A stretch of 64,000 nt of DNA from DASXQK01 sp963724385. GTDB taxonomy: Bacteria > Pseudomonadota > Alphaproteobacteria > Dongiales > Dongiaceae. The stretch covers positions 2,009,938 through 2,073,937 of the forward strand of contig CAVRUJ010000002.1 of NCBI GenBank assembly GCA_963724385.1, given 5' to 3'. Under the pieces are notes generated by a model. That model did not search any database, was not told the DNA's origin, and saw only the letters and a list, made by a program, of their open reading frames with translations. Within the stretch, counting starts at the first letter, position 1. Each line of letters starts with the position of its first letter. A program made the position numbers and the translations under genes. Below are positions 22,520 through 30,100 of this stretch, piece by piece.

Positions 22520-22542
22520 GGGCCACGGCAATGCCGTGGCCC
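22520..22542. other. Strong hairpin between the coiled-coil gene and the tRNA
   Basis: GGGCCACGGCA (22520-22530) and TGCCGTGGCCC (22532-22542) are perfect inverted arms around a single base, so the real loop takes in the innermost pairs. It lies just after the stop of the gene at 22548 and 7 bp before the tRNA 5' end on the minus strand. It may mark processing of a joint transcript or a weak terminator; there is no good T-run. Confidence 0.6.
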
Positions 22543-22547
22543 TTTGA

Positions 22548-23084
22548 CTATGCGACACCTCGCAGGGGCATTTTGCTTCGTAGGTGCCCTTTTTCATCGA
22601 CACGAATGTAAAGATCGCCTGATCGCCCAAGGTGCTTCGACTTCACTAGTCGAATTGCCGTAGGCAAAACGGAATTCCATCCGACGCCAGGCCACCAGCG
22701 ATTTCCTATACCAACCACAAGGGCGCGTCCCTTAAGACCATCTTTGCCTTCGCGCTCCGCCTCCATCAGCAACTGGTCGATCATCGCGCGAACGGTCGGA
22801 ATGCCTTCGGGCCGTGGTTTTCCGATCCTAGGGATGCGATCTTTTGCGGCTGCGGCCGCAACCTCTTCAACCTCGTCTATGATGCGGTTCATTGCCGCAG
22901 TCTGCTCGGCTGGGGTATCGCCCAAGCGCCCAAGCACGCGCTCCGCGATTTCGAGTTCGTGTTCCTCGGCCGCAAGTTTCGCCTGTTCGGCGTCTAAACT
23001 CTTAAGCGCCTGTTGAAGACGCAGGCGTTCCTGCTCTATGGCGGCACGACGCTTGGCAATAAGAGTGAGGCTGCTGGCTGTCAT
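22548..23084 (-). CDS. Coiled-coil protein with C-terminal basic domain, in the IS1595 element
   Basis: The product is 178 aa. Residues ~5-50 are a long heptad helix rich in Glu, Arg, Gln and Leu (RRAAIEQERLRLQQALKSLD). A linker with RIPRIGKPRPEG follows, then a helical/winged part (VRAMIDQLLMEAEREGKDGL) ending in a basic tail RVDEKGHLRSKM. The coiled-coil-then-wing plan matches the protein at 20568-21014. It is the gene nearest the right terminal repeat and is transcribed toward the tRNA. Confidence 0.6.
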   Translation of the reverse strand: MTASSLTLIAKRRAAIEQERLRLQQALKSLDAEQAKLAAEEHELEIAERVLGRLGDTPAEQTAAMNRIIDEVEEVAAAAAKDRIPRIGKPRPEGIPTVRAMIDQLLMEAEREGKDGLKGRALVVGIGNRWWPGVGWNSVLPTAIRLVKSKHLGRSGDLYIRVDEKGHLRSKMPLRGVA

Positions 23085-23211
23085 GCGGAAGGTTATGCGC
23101 CCTCCAAGGTTGGCATGTCAAGCAAACTGCCAAGCAGCCTGTGGCAAAAGCTGGACTTTATTAACCTGTGGTTAACGCTTGGGACCTTCCGAAGCTTGCT
23201 ACCTAATACCG

Positions 23212-24581
23212 AACCGCTCGGCCGCATCGGCCAGGAGCTTGCGGCCTTCCGCGTCTGGTGTCGCGATCTCGTCCAGGAGCTGGCCGTCGGCCTCGGCGTT
23301 GCTGGCGATGCCCTTGGCCCCGAAACGCCGGGCCTGGCGCTCGCGCGCCGCGGCCACGCGCGCCGCCACTTCCTTGCTGCCCTCGCGCGGCGGCGGAAGC
23401 GCCAAGTCGGCCGGGGACACCGCCGGCACGTCCACATGCATGTCGATGCGGTCGAACAGCGGCCCGGAGATCTTCGACTGGTATTCCTGGGCGCATTTGG
23501 GCGCCCGGCCGCAGGCGAGCGAGGCGTCGTCCAGATGGCCGCAGCGGCAAGGGTTCATGGCGGCGACGAGCTGGAAGCGGGCGGGGTAGGTGACATGGGC
23601 GTTCACCCTCGCCACCACCGCGCGGCCGCTTTCCATGGGCTGGCGCAGCGCCTCCAGGGTCGCCCGGGCGAATTCGGGCAGCTCATCGAGGAAGAGGACG
23701 CCGCGGTTGGCAAGCGACACCTCGCCGGGCCTTGCGCGCAGGCCGCCGCCGATGAGGGAGGGGAGCGAGGCCGAGTGATGCGGATCCCGGAAGGGCCGGT
23801 TGCGCATCAGCCGCCCGCCTGCGAGCTGGCCCGCCACCGAATGGATCATGGAGACCTCGAGCGCGGCCGCGGGTTCCAGTGGCGGCAGCAGCCCCGGCAG
23901 GCGCTGGGCCAGCATGGACTTGCCCGAACCGGGCGGGCCGATCATCAGCAGGTTGTGGCCGCCGGCCGCCGCCACTTCCAGCGCGCGCTTGGCCGATTCC
24001 TGGCCCTTGATGTCGGCGAGATCGAGGGCGTGCTCCGCCAGATCCTGCATCTGGGGCTGGGGCCGGCCCAGGATCTGGCTGCCCTTGAAGTGATTGACCA
24101 GCGCGATCAGCGATGACGGCGCCAGCACCGTGAGATCGCCCGCCCAGGCGGCCTCCCCGCCCTGGGCCGCCGGGCAGATGAGCCCGCGCCCGGCCGCCGA
24201 CGCGGCGATCGCCGCCGGCAGCACGCCCGAGACCGCGGTGATGCGCCCGTCGAGGCCGAGCTCTCCCAGCACCGTGAAATCGGCCAGCTCCTCGGCCGGC
24301 AGCACGCCCATGACGATCAAGAGCCCAAGGGCTATCGGCAGGTCGAAATGGCTGCCCTCCTTCAAGAGGTCGGCCGGCGCCAGGTTGACCGTGATCCTGA
24401 TGGGCAAGGCGAGGCCAATCGCGTGGAGCGCGGCGCGCACGCGCTCGCGGCTTTCGCCCACCGCCTTGTCGGCGAGGCCGACCACGGCGAAGGCCGGCAT
24501 CCCGGGCCCGACCTGCACCTCCACGTCCACTTCCTGGCAATCGATGCCCTGGAAGGCGACGGTCTTGACCCGTGCTACCAT
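23212..24581 (-). pseudogene. yifB: yifB (comM) body, interrupted by the IS1595-type element
   Basis: About 457 codons of a YifB/ComM AAA+ protein remain. The N-terminal ChlI-like domain starts VARVKTVAFQGIDCQEVDVE. Walker A GPPGSGKS is near residues 214-221, the RPFRDPHHSAS motif follows, and Walker B-like GVLFLDELPE comes next. The frame breaks after LLADAAERF, where the inserted element adds GIR and a stop. The missing lid domain is found at 19590-19736. ComM is a branch-migration helicase used in natural transformation, so this strain has probably lost that function. Confidence 0.93.
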
Positions 24582-24658
24582 GAGTTGAAAGGCCCCTTGC
24601 CACCCGCCACCCCATCATAGGCGGGGAAGCCGGCCGAGGCCAAGATCAGAGACAGAAC

Positions 24659-24689
24659 CCCCGCCGCGTCAAAGCCTGGCGCGGCGGGG
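24659..24689. terminator. Hairpin downstream of the phosphoesterase gene
   Basis: Perfect 10-bp arms CCCCGCCGCG (24659-24668) and CGCGGCGGGG (24680-24689) enclose 11 bp. On the minus strand it follows the phosphoesterase stop by 24 bp and precedes yifB. The downstream sequence has only a weak T-rich stretch. Confidence 0.5.
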
Positions 24690-24712
24690 AATAGCGCCTC
24701 CGGGATCCTGTC

Positions 24713-26224
24713 TCAGTGCATCGCCAGGCCGGTCTTGGGATCCAGCCACAGCGGCTTCGCCCCGGCGCGGTGCCAATCGAACATGTTGTCGAGGGATCCC
24801 GCCAGCTCGTCATAGGACTGGTCCCCGATCCGGCCCAGGTTCCAGTTGTCCTCGATGAAGCGCAGGATCGAGCTCTGGTCCGTCAGGCTGTGATCGACGA
24901 AGTTCACCCGGGCATAGGGCGAGATGACCAGGAGCGGCAGACGCGGGCCATAGCCGCAGCGCGCCGGATAGGCGCCGGCGCCGGCGGTGCCGCATTTGCC
25001 GGGGCCGTTCAACGCGTCCTGGGGCGTGGCGGAGCCGTTCAGGATCGGCGGCATGACATGGTCGTACCAGCCGTCGGAATCGTCGTAGGAGATGACGATC
25101 GCGGTGTCGCGCCAGTAATGCGACTTCTCGAGCTTGCTGATCAGATCCACCAGGAAGGCCTGCTCGTCGATGGGGTTGGAATAGCCGGCGTGGCCGTCCT
25201 GGTACTTCTTGGCCTTGACGTAGCTGACCGAAGGCAGATGACCTTGCGCGAGCGCGGCGTAGAAATCGGCGAGGTCGTACTGGTGGTTCGCCTGGTCGGT
25301 CTTGCCGATCATGGCGACGGACGTCGGCGCCAGGTGATGCGGGTTCGAGGTCTGCTGGTAGTATTCGAACGGCTCGTGATGGGGGCTATAGTCGGCGACC
25401 GGTTTGCCCACCAGGTTGGTCGACTTGGCGCCGCAGACGGCCTTGCTGTCCTTGCTGTCGGTGGGCCGGAAGCCGCCCTGGAACCAACCCCAGGTGACGT
25501 TCTTGGCGTTCAGCAGGTCGCCGACGTTGCGGCCCGACACGGCGAGGAGCTTGCCGCCTGCGGAGCAATCGTCGAATTGCGGGTCGTCATCGCCGATCAC
25601 GCTGCCCTGGATGCTGACGACGTAGCCCTGATCGTTGAGGTCGGCGGGGTCGGCGCCGTGGGTCTGGCCGGCGACCAGGTTGAGCACGCCCGGCGTCGAA
25701 GGCCCGAAGGTCGTGCCGTAGGAATTATCGCTCATGGCGAAATGCTGGGCATAGGTCCACAGCGCCGTCACCGTGTTGCCGTCGAAATAACCCATGACGT
25801 CGTTGGGTCCGCAGCCCTTCTCTCCCGGATAGGCGGAGGTGTATTCGACGAACTTGTCCATGAGCCCGCCGTCGAAGGCCTGCTGCTCTGGCATGTAGTC
25901 ATGGTCCATGTCGCAGGTCGCCGCCTGCTTGGGCGACAGCCGGAAGGGATTGGCCTTGTTCGGGTTGTGGTTCAGCAGGGCATCATTGAGGCCGTTGACG
26001 CTGGGCGTGCCGGGTGCCGCATGGAAGGGCGTCTCGCCGGGGCCGTTCAATGCCTTGGGGTAGGTAGCGAAATAGTGATCGAAGGAGATGTTCTCCTGGA
26101 AGATCACGATCACATGCTTGATCGGCGTCGTGGTGTCCTCCGCGGCCTCAGCCCCGACTCCGGCCAGAAGGCCAGGCAGGATGGCGAGTGGCGCGATGAG
26201 CTTGGCGGGCCGGATTTTCATCAT
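24713..26224 (-). CDS. Secreted phosphoesterase (phospholipase C / acid phosphatase AcpA family)
   Basis: The product is 503 aa from ATG 26224. A further upstream open frame is not needed, because this start gives a normal signal peptide (LIAPLAILPGLLAGVGAEA|AE). The metal-site motif near the N-terminus is VIVIFQENISFDHYFATYP, the PF04185 signature in which the conserved Glu-Asn ligate metal. Later HLPSVSYVKAKKYQDGHAGY and SYDDSDGWYDHV match the same family. It probably hydrolyses phosphate mono- or diesters in the periplasm. It is monocistronic. Confidence 0.88.
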   Translation of the reverse strand: MMKIRPAKLIAPLAILPGLLAGVGAEAAEDTTTPIKHVIVIFQENISFDHYFATYPKALNGPGETPFHAAPGTPSVNGLNDALLNHNPNKANPFRLSPKQAATCDMDHDYMPEQQAFDGGLMDKFVEYTSAYPGEKGCGPNDVMGYFDGNTVTALWTYAQHFAMSDNSYGTTFGPSTPGVLNLVAGQTHGADPADLNDQGYVVSIQGSVIGDDDPQFDDCSAGGKLLAVSGRNVGDLLNAKNVTWGWFQGGFRPTDSKDSKAVCGAKSTNLVGKPVADYSPHHEPFEYYQQTSNPHHLAPTSVAMIGKTDQANHQYDLADFYAALAQGHLPSVSYVKAKKYQDGHAGYSNPIDEQAFLVDLISKLEKSHYWRDTAIVISYDDSDGWYDHVMPPILNGSATPQDALNGPGKCGTAGAGAYPARCGYGPRLPLLVISPYARVNFVDHSLTDQSSILRFIEDNWNLGRIGDQSYDELAGSLDNMFDWHRAGAKPLWLDPKTGLAMH

Positions 26225-26396
26225 CGGGTTGCTCCGGGATTGGGCGATGGAAGAAGGGACCGGACCCTCATAACCGAGCCCCATGACATAGTGATGAAGG
26301 GCCAGGGCAAGGAATACCGGCCAGGGCCCGGTGGCCGCGACCGCCAAGGCCGGCTAAGATAAATAGACACGCCTGCCCGTCGATCCAAGGGAATCA

Positions 26397-27356
26397 ATGC
26401 CCATGAGCGAAGCCCGAACGCCGGCGCTGGAGCGCGCCGGCATCGCCGCCACCTATGAGCTGATCCGGCCCCATGTGCGGATGACGCCGGTGGTCGAGAC
26501 CGACGGCGCCGATTTCGGCCTCGCGGCCTTCCCGATCCGCTTCAAGCTCGAGCTGCTCCAGCATGCTGGCTCCTTCAAGAGCCGGGGCGCCTTCGCCAAT
26601 CTGCTCTTGCGCGACATTCCTGCGGCCGGGGTGATCGCGGCCTCGGGCGGCAATCACGGCGCCGCCGTCGCCTATGCGGCGATGAAGCGTTCCGTGCGGG
26701 CGCGGATCTTCGTGCCCAGCGTCGCCTCGCCGGCCAAGCAGGCGCTGATCGAGAGCTACGGCGCCGAGCTGGTCGTCGCCGGCGAGCGCTACGCCCAGTC
26801 CCTGGCCGAGGCCGAGCGGGTGGCGGCCGAAACTGGCGCGCTGCAGATCCATGCCTATGACCAGGTCGAGACCATGCTGGGCCAGGGCACGGTCGGGCTC
26901 GAGTTCGAGCGTCAGGCGCCGGAACTGGATACGCTTTTCGTCGCCGTGGGCGGGGGCGGCCTCATCGGCGGGATCGCCGCCTGGTACGCGGGCCGCGTCC
27001 GCCTCATCGGCGTCGAGCCGGAAGCGGCCCCCACCTTGTTCAAGGCCTTGGAAGCGGGCCGGCCCGTCGACGCCGAGGCCGGCGGCATCGCCGCTGATTC
27101 CCTGGCCCCGCGCCAGGTGGGCAAGCTCATGTTCCCCATCGCAGAGCGCCATGTGGAGCGGGTAATCCTTGTGCCCGACGCTGCGATCCGCGCCGCCCAG
27201 GAGGCGTTGTGGCGCGGCCTGCATGTCGTGACCGAGCCGGGAGGGGCAGCGGCCTTCGCGCCGTTGCTGAGCGCGGTCTACATCCCGAAGCCGGGCGAGC
27301 GGGTCGGCGTGCTCCTCTGCGGCGCGAACACGATGGCGGTGGATTTCTCGCGTTAG
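26397..27356 (+). CDS. PLP-dependent threonine/serine dehydratase-like enzyme
   Basis: The product is 319 aa, fold type II. The Schiff-base lysine lies in HAGSFKSRGA (K61 counted from 26397; an ATG at 26403 is an alternative start). The phosphate-binding loop is VGGGGLIGG near residues 183-191. ASGGNHGAAVA near 82 is the substrate loop. There is no C-terminal ACT domain, so it is of the short catabolic type. It could act on threonine, serine or 3-hydroxyaspartate. It converges with dgoA, overlapping by 4 bp. Confidence 0.87.
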   Translation: MPMSEARTPALERAGIAATYELIRPHVRMTPVVETDGADFGLAAFPIRFKLELLQHAGSFKSRGAFANLLLRDIPAAGVIAASGGNHGAAVAYAAMKRSVRARIFVPSVASPAKQALIESYGAELVVAGERYAQSLAEAERVAAETGALQIHAYDQVETMLGQGTVGLEFERQAPELDTLFVAVGGGGLIGGIAAWYAGRVRLIGVEPEAAPTLFKALEAGRPVDAEAGGIAADSLAPRQVGKLMFPIAERHVERVILVPDAAIRAAQEALWRGLHVVTEPGGAAAFAPLLSAVYIPKPGERVGVLLCGANTMAVDFSR

Positions 27357-27994
27357 CTTCTCGGGACCGCGGGAAACAATTCCCGGCAGCGTTTCACGAA
27401 AGCGCGCGCCCTGTCCTCCAGCTCGCCCGCCGGCATGCCCGGCTTATAGAGCGCGCTGCCGATGCCGAAGCCGTCGGCGCCCGCGGCGGCGTAGTCGGCC
27501 ATGTTGGCCAAGGAGACTCCGCCCACCGGCAGCAGGAGCGTGCCGGTCGGCAAGACGGCGCGCCAAGCCTTGAGCGCTGGCGGCGGCAGCAGCTCGGCCG
27601 GAAAGAGTTTCAGTCCGTCGGCGCCGGCCTTGAGCGCGCCGAAGGCTTCGCTCGGCGTCGCCACGCCGGGCAGGGTCGCCATGCCATGGGCCTTGGCCGC
27701 CGCGATCACGGGGGGATCGCAATTGGGCGCCACCATCAGCCGGGCGCCGGCCTGGGCCGCCGCGCGGGCCTCTTCCACGGACAGCACCGTGCCGGCGCCG
27801 ATCAGCAAGTCCGCGCCGGCACGGTCGGAGAGATAGGAGATGGTCTCGAAGGGCTGCGGGCTGTTGAGCGGCACTTCGATGATGCCAAAGCCCGCCTTCA
27901 CCAGGGCTGCGAAGGCGTCGGGCGCTTCCTCCGGTGTCAGCCCGCGCAGGATCGCCACGAGCGGCAGGGCGGCGAGATGCCGGCGCAGGCTCAT
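27353..27994 (-). CDS. dgoA: 2-dehydro-3-deoxy-6-phosphogalactonate aldolase
   Basis: The product is 213 aa, the KDPG/KDPGal aldolase size. The catalytic Glu (E40 in FGIIEVPLNS) and the Schiff-base Lys (K129 in DGLKLFPAE) are present. It cleaves KDPGal to pyruvate and glyceraldehyde-3-phosphate, the last step of the De Ley-Doudoroff route for galactose. The adjacent kinase gene (4-bp overlap, ATGA) makes the galactonate assignment stronger than KDPG. It is last gene of a minus-strand operon. Confidence 0.9.
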   Translation of the reverse strand: MSLRRHLAALPLVAILRGLTPEEAPDAFAALVKAGFGIIEVPLNSPQPFETISYLSDRAGADLLIGAGTVLSVEEARAAAQAGARLMVAPNCDPPVIAAAKAHGMATLPGVATPSEAFGALKAGADGLKLFPAELLPPPALKAWRAVLPTGTLLLPVGGVSLANMADYAAAGADGFGIGSALYKPGMPAGELEDRARAFVKRCRELFPAVPRS

Positions 27995-28974
27995 GGGACG
28001 GCTTTCCTTGCCGGTGCCGCGTCGAGCAGGCCGGCCGAAACGGCGATGGCGAAAAGCGCCGGCGGCAACACCGCGGCGCTTTCGAGCACGGCAAGGTCGA
28101 TGCCGAAGACCTCCGCCGCAAGGCGGTAACTTTCGAGCATCGCCGGCGCGCCGACGGCCACCAGTTCTTCCTGCTTGCCGCGACGCTGGAGCCAATCCAG
28201 CGCGTCGCAAAACTCGCTACCGATGAGAAGGCCGGAGAGATAGCCAGCGACTTCGGAGCCAGGCAGCCGGCCCAGCAGGCTTTGGGCGCGCGTGCCGAAG
28301 AGAGTGTGGAGGAGATCGCGCCCGTCGCCGGCCTTGGCGCGTGCCGCACCCCGGCGCAAGGCGGCAGGGTCGATTGCCTCGCCCTCGATGAGCTGGGCGA
28401 TGGTGCCGGTCTTGCGCAACAGGCCGAAGACCTCGCCGGTCATGTAGGTGCGGAAGGTCATGAGCCGGCCTTCGCTCACGATCGCCCATTTCGAATGGGT
28501 GCCGGGCAAAAGGAAGCTTCCGCTCCCGCGGCCGAGCGCATGAAGGGCGCCCAGGATCTGGGCCTCCTCGCCGCGCATCACGTCCGGCTCGGCGGGATCC
28601 TCGAGGCAAACGCCCGGCACGATGCTGACCATGGCGCCGGCGACCTCACCGAGCGGGCAAAGGTTGCTCGCCAGGGAATCAAGCGAAACGGGAGCGGGAA
28701 GATAGGGCGCTTCCCTCCAACCCCGACGGCTGCCGATCATTCCGGAGAGGATTGCGGGCAGGCGCTCCGCACCTTCGAGCCATGATCCGCAGACGGCGCG
28801 AAAGGTTTCGGCGAAGCGCCCATTCTCGATAGACAGGAGTCCGCGGGGATCGCTGAGGCTATCAAGCACGGCGCCGTCGCCTGCCAGCGCCCAGGCCCGG
28901 AAATTGCTGGTGCCCCAGTCGGCGACGATGCAGCGGATCGGCCCGCCCAAGTCAGAGCGCGCCGACGCCGCCAT
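27991..28974 (-). CDS. dgoK: 2-dehydro-3-deoxygalactonokinase
   Basis: The product is 327 aa. The N-terminal phosphate-1 motif ADWGTSNFRAW is diagnostic of DgoK. GMIGSRRGWREAPYLPAP and LPGTHSKWAIV follow in the usual order. It phosphorylates 2-keto-3-deoxygalactonate to the substrate of the next gene's aldolase. It overlaps that gene by 4 bp and the upstream FAH-family gene by 23 bp, so all three are translated from one message. Confidence 0.93.
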   Translation of the reverse strand: MAASARSDLGGPIRCIVADWGTSNFRAWALAGDGAVLDSLSDPRGLLSIENGRFAETFRAVCGSWLEGAERLPAILSGMIGSRRGWREAPYLPAPVSLDSLASNLCPLGEVAGAMVSIVPGVCLEDPAEPDVMRGEEAQILGALHALGRGSGSFLLPGTHSKWAIVSEGRLMTFRTYMTGEVFGLLRKTGTIAQLIEGEAIDPAALRRGAARAKAGDGRDLLHTLFGTRAQSLLGRLPGSEVAGYLSGLLIGSEFCDALDWLQRRGKQEELVAVGAPAMLESYRLAAEVFGIDLAVLESAAVLPPALFAIAVSAGLLDAAPARKAVP

Positions 28975-29953
28975 AGGTAAAGCCGGGCGGTTTGCGGCTC
29001 AATCGGTTGGTGAGCGGCCGGCCAAACGCCGCCATCTCGATCTCGAACTGATCGCCCGGCTCGGTGCGGATTCCGTCGGCGAAGCTCAAGGTGCCGGTGC
29101 CGAAGAAATGGACATGCACGTCGCCCGGCCGGCGGAACTGCGGGTACTTGAAGTGGTGGAATTCCAGATTGGCGATCCAGTGGCTCATGTTGCCTTCGCC
29201 GCTGAGGAAGGGCTTGCGCCAGATGATCTTGCCGGCGCGCCGGATCCGGCTCTCGCCTTCGAGCGTCTCCGGCAGGGCGCCCGCGCGGAGCTCCGGCCCC
29301 ACGGCGCAGGCGCGCAGCTTGGAATGGGCGAGATAGAGGTAGTTCTGCCGCTCCATGACGTGGTCGGAGAATTCATTGCCGATGGCGAAGCCCAGGCGCC
29401 AGGGCCGGCCGTCGGGCCCGACGAGATAGAGCCCCACCACCTCCGGCTCCTCCCCGCCGTCGAGCGCGAAGTCCGGCATGGGAAGCTCGGCCCCGGGACG
29501 CACGAGCGCGGCACCGTCGCCCTTGTAGAACCATTCGGGCTGGACGCCGGGCTTGCCGTCCTTGGGCTTGCCGCCCTCGAGACCCAGGCGGAACATTTTC
29601 AGGGAATCGCTGAGGTCCTCGGGCTTGCCGGCGAGCTTCCGGTGCATCTTGTCCCGGGCTTCGGCGCTGCCCAGGTGGGTCAGCCCCGTGCCGGTGACGA
29701 GGCAATGGGCCGGATCGGGATGGTCCAAGGGCGGCAGCACCCGGCCCTCGGCCAACAGCCCCGCATAGTCGAGGGCCTCGCCGGCGCCAAGCCCCGCCGC
29801 CGTCTCGGCCAGCGTCTTGCCGGCGGCAATCGCGCGGTTCGCAAGCTCGACCATGCTGGCGACGCCGGGAAGGGCCGTAGCGCGGCCTTCGCCCGATTCA
29901 TCGACGCGCGCCACGCCGCGGCCGTGCCTGCCTTCGAATTGGATGAGACGCAT
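28952..29953 (-). CDS. AraD1/GguC-type fumarylacetoacetase-family enzyme
   Basis: The product is 333 aa from ATG 29953. The frame stays open far upstream but only as antisense to the dehydratase gene. The C-terminal half has the FAH metal site and fold features (YLVGPDGRPWRLGFAIGNEFSDH, LEGESRIRRAGK). The family includes GguC/AraD1 proteins found in sugar-acid catabolic operons, probably acting on 2-keto-3-deoxy sugar acids. Here it precedes dgoK and dgoA and is divergent from a sugar-acid dehydratase, which fits that role. Confidence 0.82.
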   Translation of the reverse strand: MRLIQFEGRHGRGVARVDESGEGRATALPGVASMVELANRAIAAGKTLAETAAGLGAGEALDYAGLLAEGRVLPPLDHPDPAHCLVTGTGLTHLGSAEARDKMHRKLAGKPEDLSDSLKMFRLGLEGGKPKDGKPGVQPEWFYKGDGAALVRPGAELPMPDFALDGGEEPEVVGLYLVGPDGRPWRLGFAIGNEFSDHVMERQNYLYLAHSKLRACAVGPELRAGALPETLEGESRIRRAGKIIWRKPFLSGEGNMSHWIANLEFHHFKYPQFRRPGDVHVHFFGTGTLSFADGIRTEPGDQFEIEMAAFGRPLTNRLSRKPPGFTYGGVGAL

Positions 29954-30025
29954 GTTCTTCGCCCGTCCGGAAGTTGCCCTTGCCGTAGCCGGGATTCTCT
30001 TGCCACAGTTATCACAGGCGATTTG

Positions 30026-30043
30026 TCGAGGCCATCCTCGACC
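30026..30043. promoter_or_regulatory. Operator-like palindrome between divergent sugar-acid operons
   Basis: GTCGAGGCCATCCTCGAC is a perfect 7-4-7 inverted repeat, 73 bp from the FAH-family start and 58 bp from the dehydratase start. It could serve both divergent promoters. No regulator gene is nearby. Confidence 0.55.
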
Positions 30044-30100
30044 CTGCCGCTCGCGTTTGCGACGGCGGGATTCTCGGGCGCAGATTGAAAGGCGGAAGCG

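Larger units (their letters stand above)
19737..23211. mobile_element. 3,475-bp IS1595-type element inserted in yifB, carrying passenger genes and a tRNA
   Basis: Terminal inverted repeats of 25 bp lie at 19737-19761 (starts CGGCATTAGGTAGCAGACTT) and 23187-23211 (reverse complement starts CGGTATTAGGTAGCAAGCTT), with three mismatches. They are flanked by an 8-bp direct duplication of AACCGCTC, the duplication length known for IS1595. Contents: two small plus-strand ORFs, a minus-strand coiled-coil protein, the DDE transposase, a divergent DUF6471 gene, a class II tRNA with a terminator, and a second coiled-coil protein. Base composition is lower in GC than the surroundings. Intact ends and a clean duplication indicate a fairly recent insertion. 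Confidence 0.92.
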
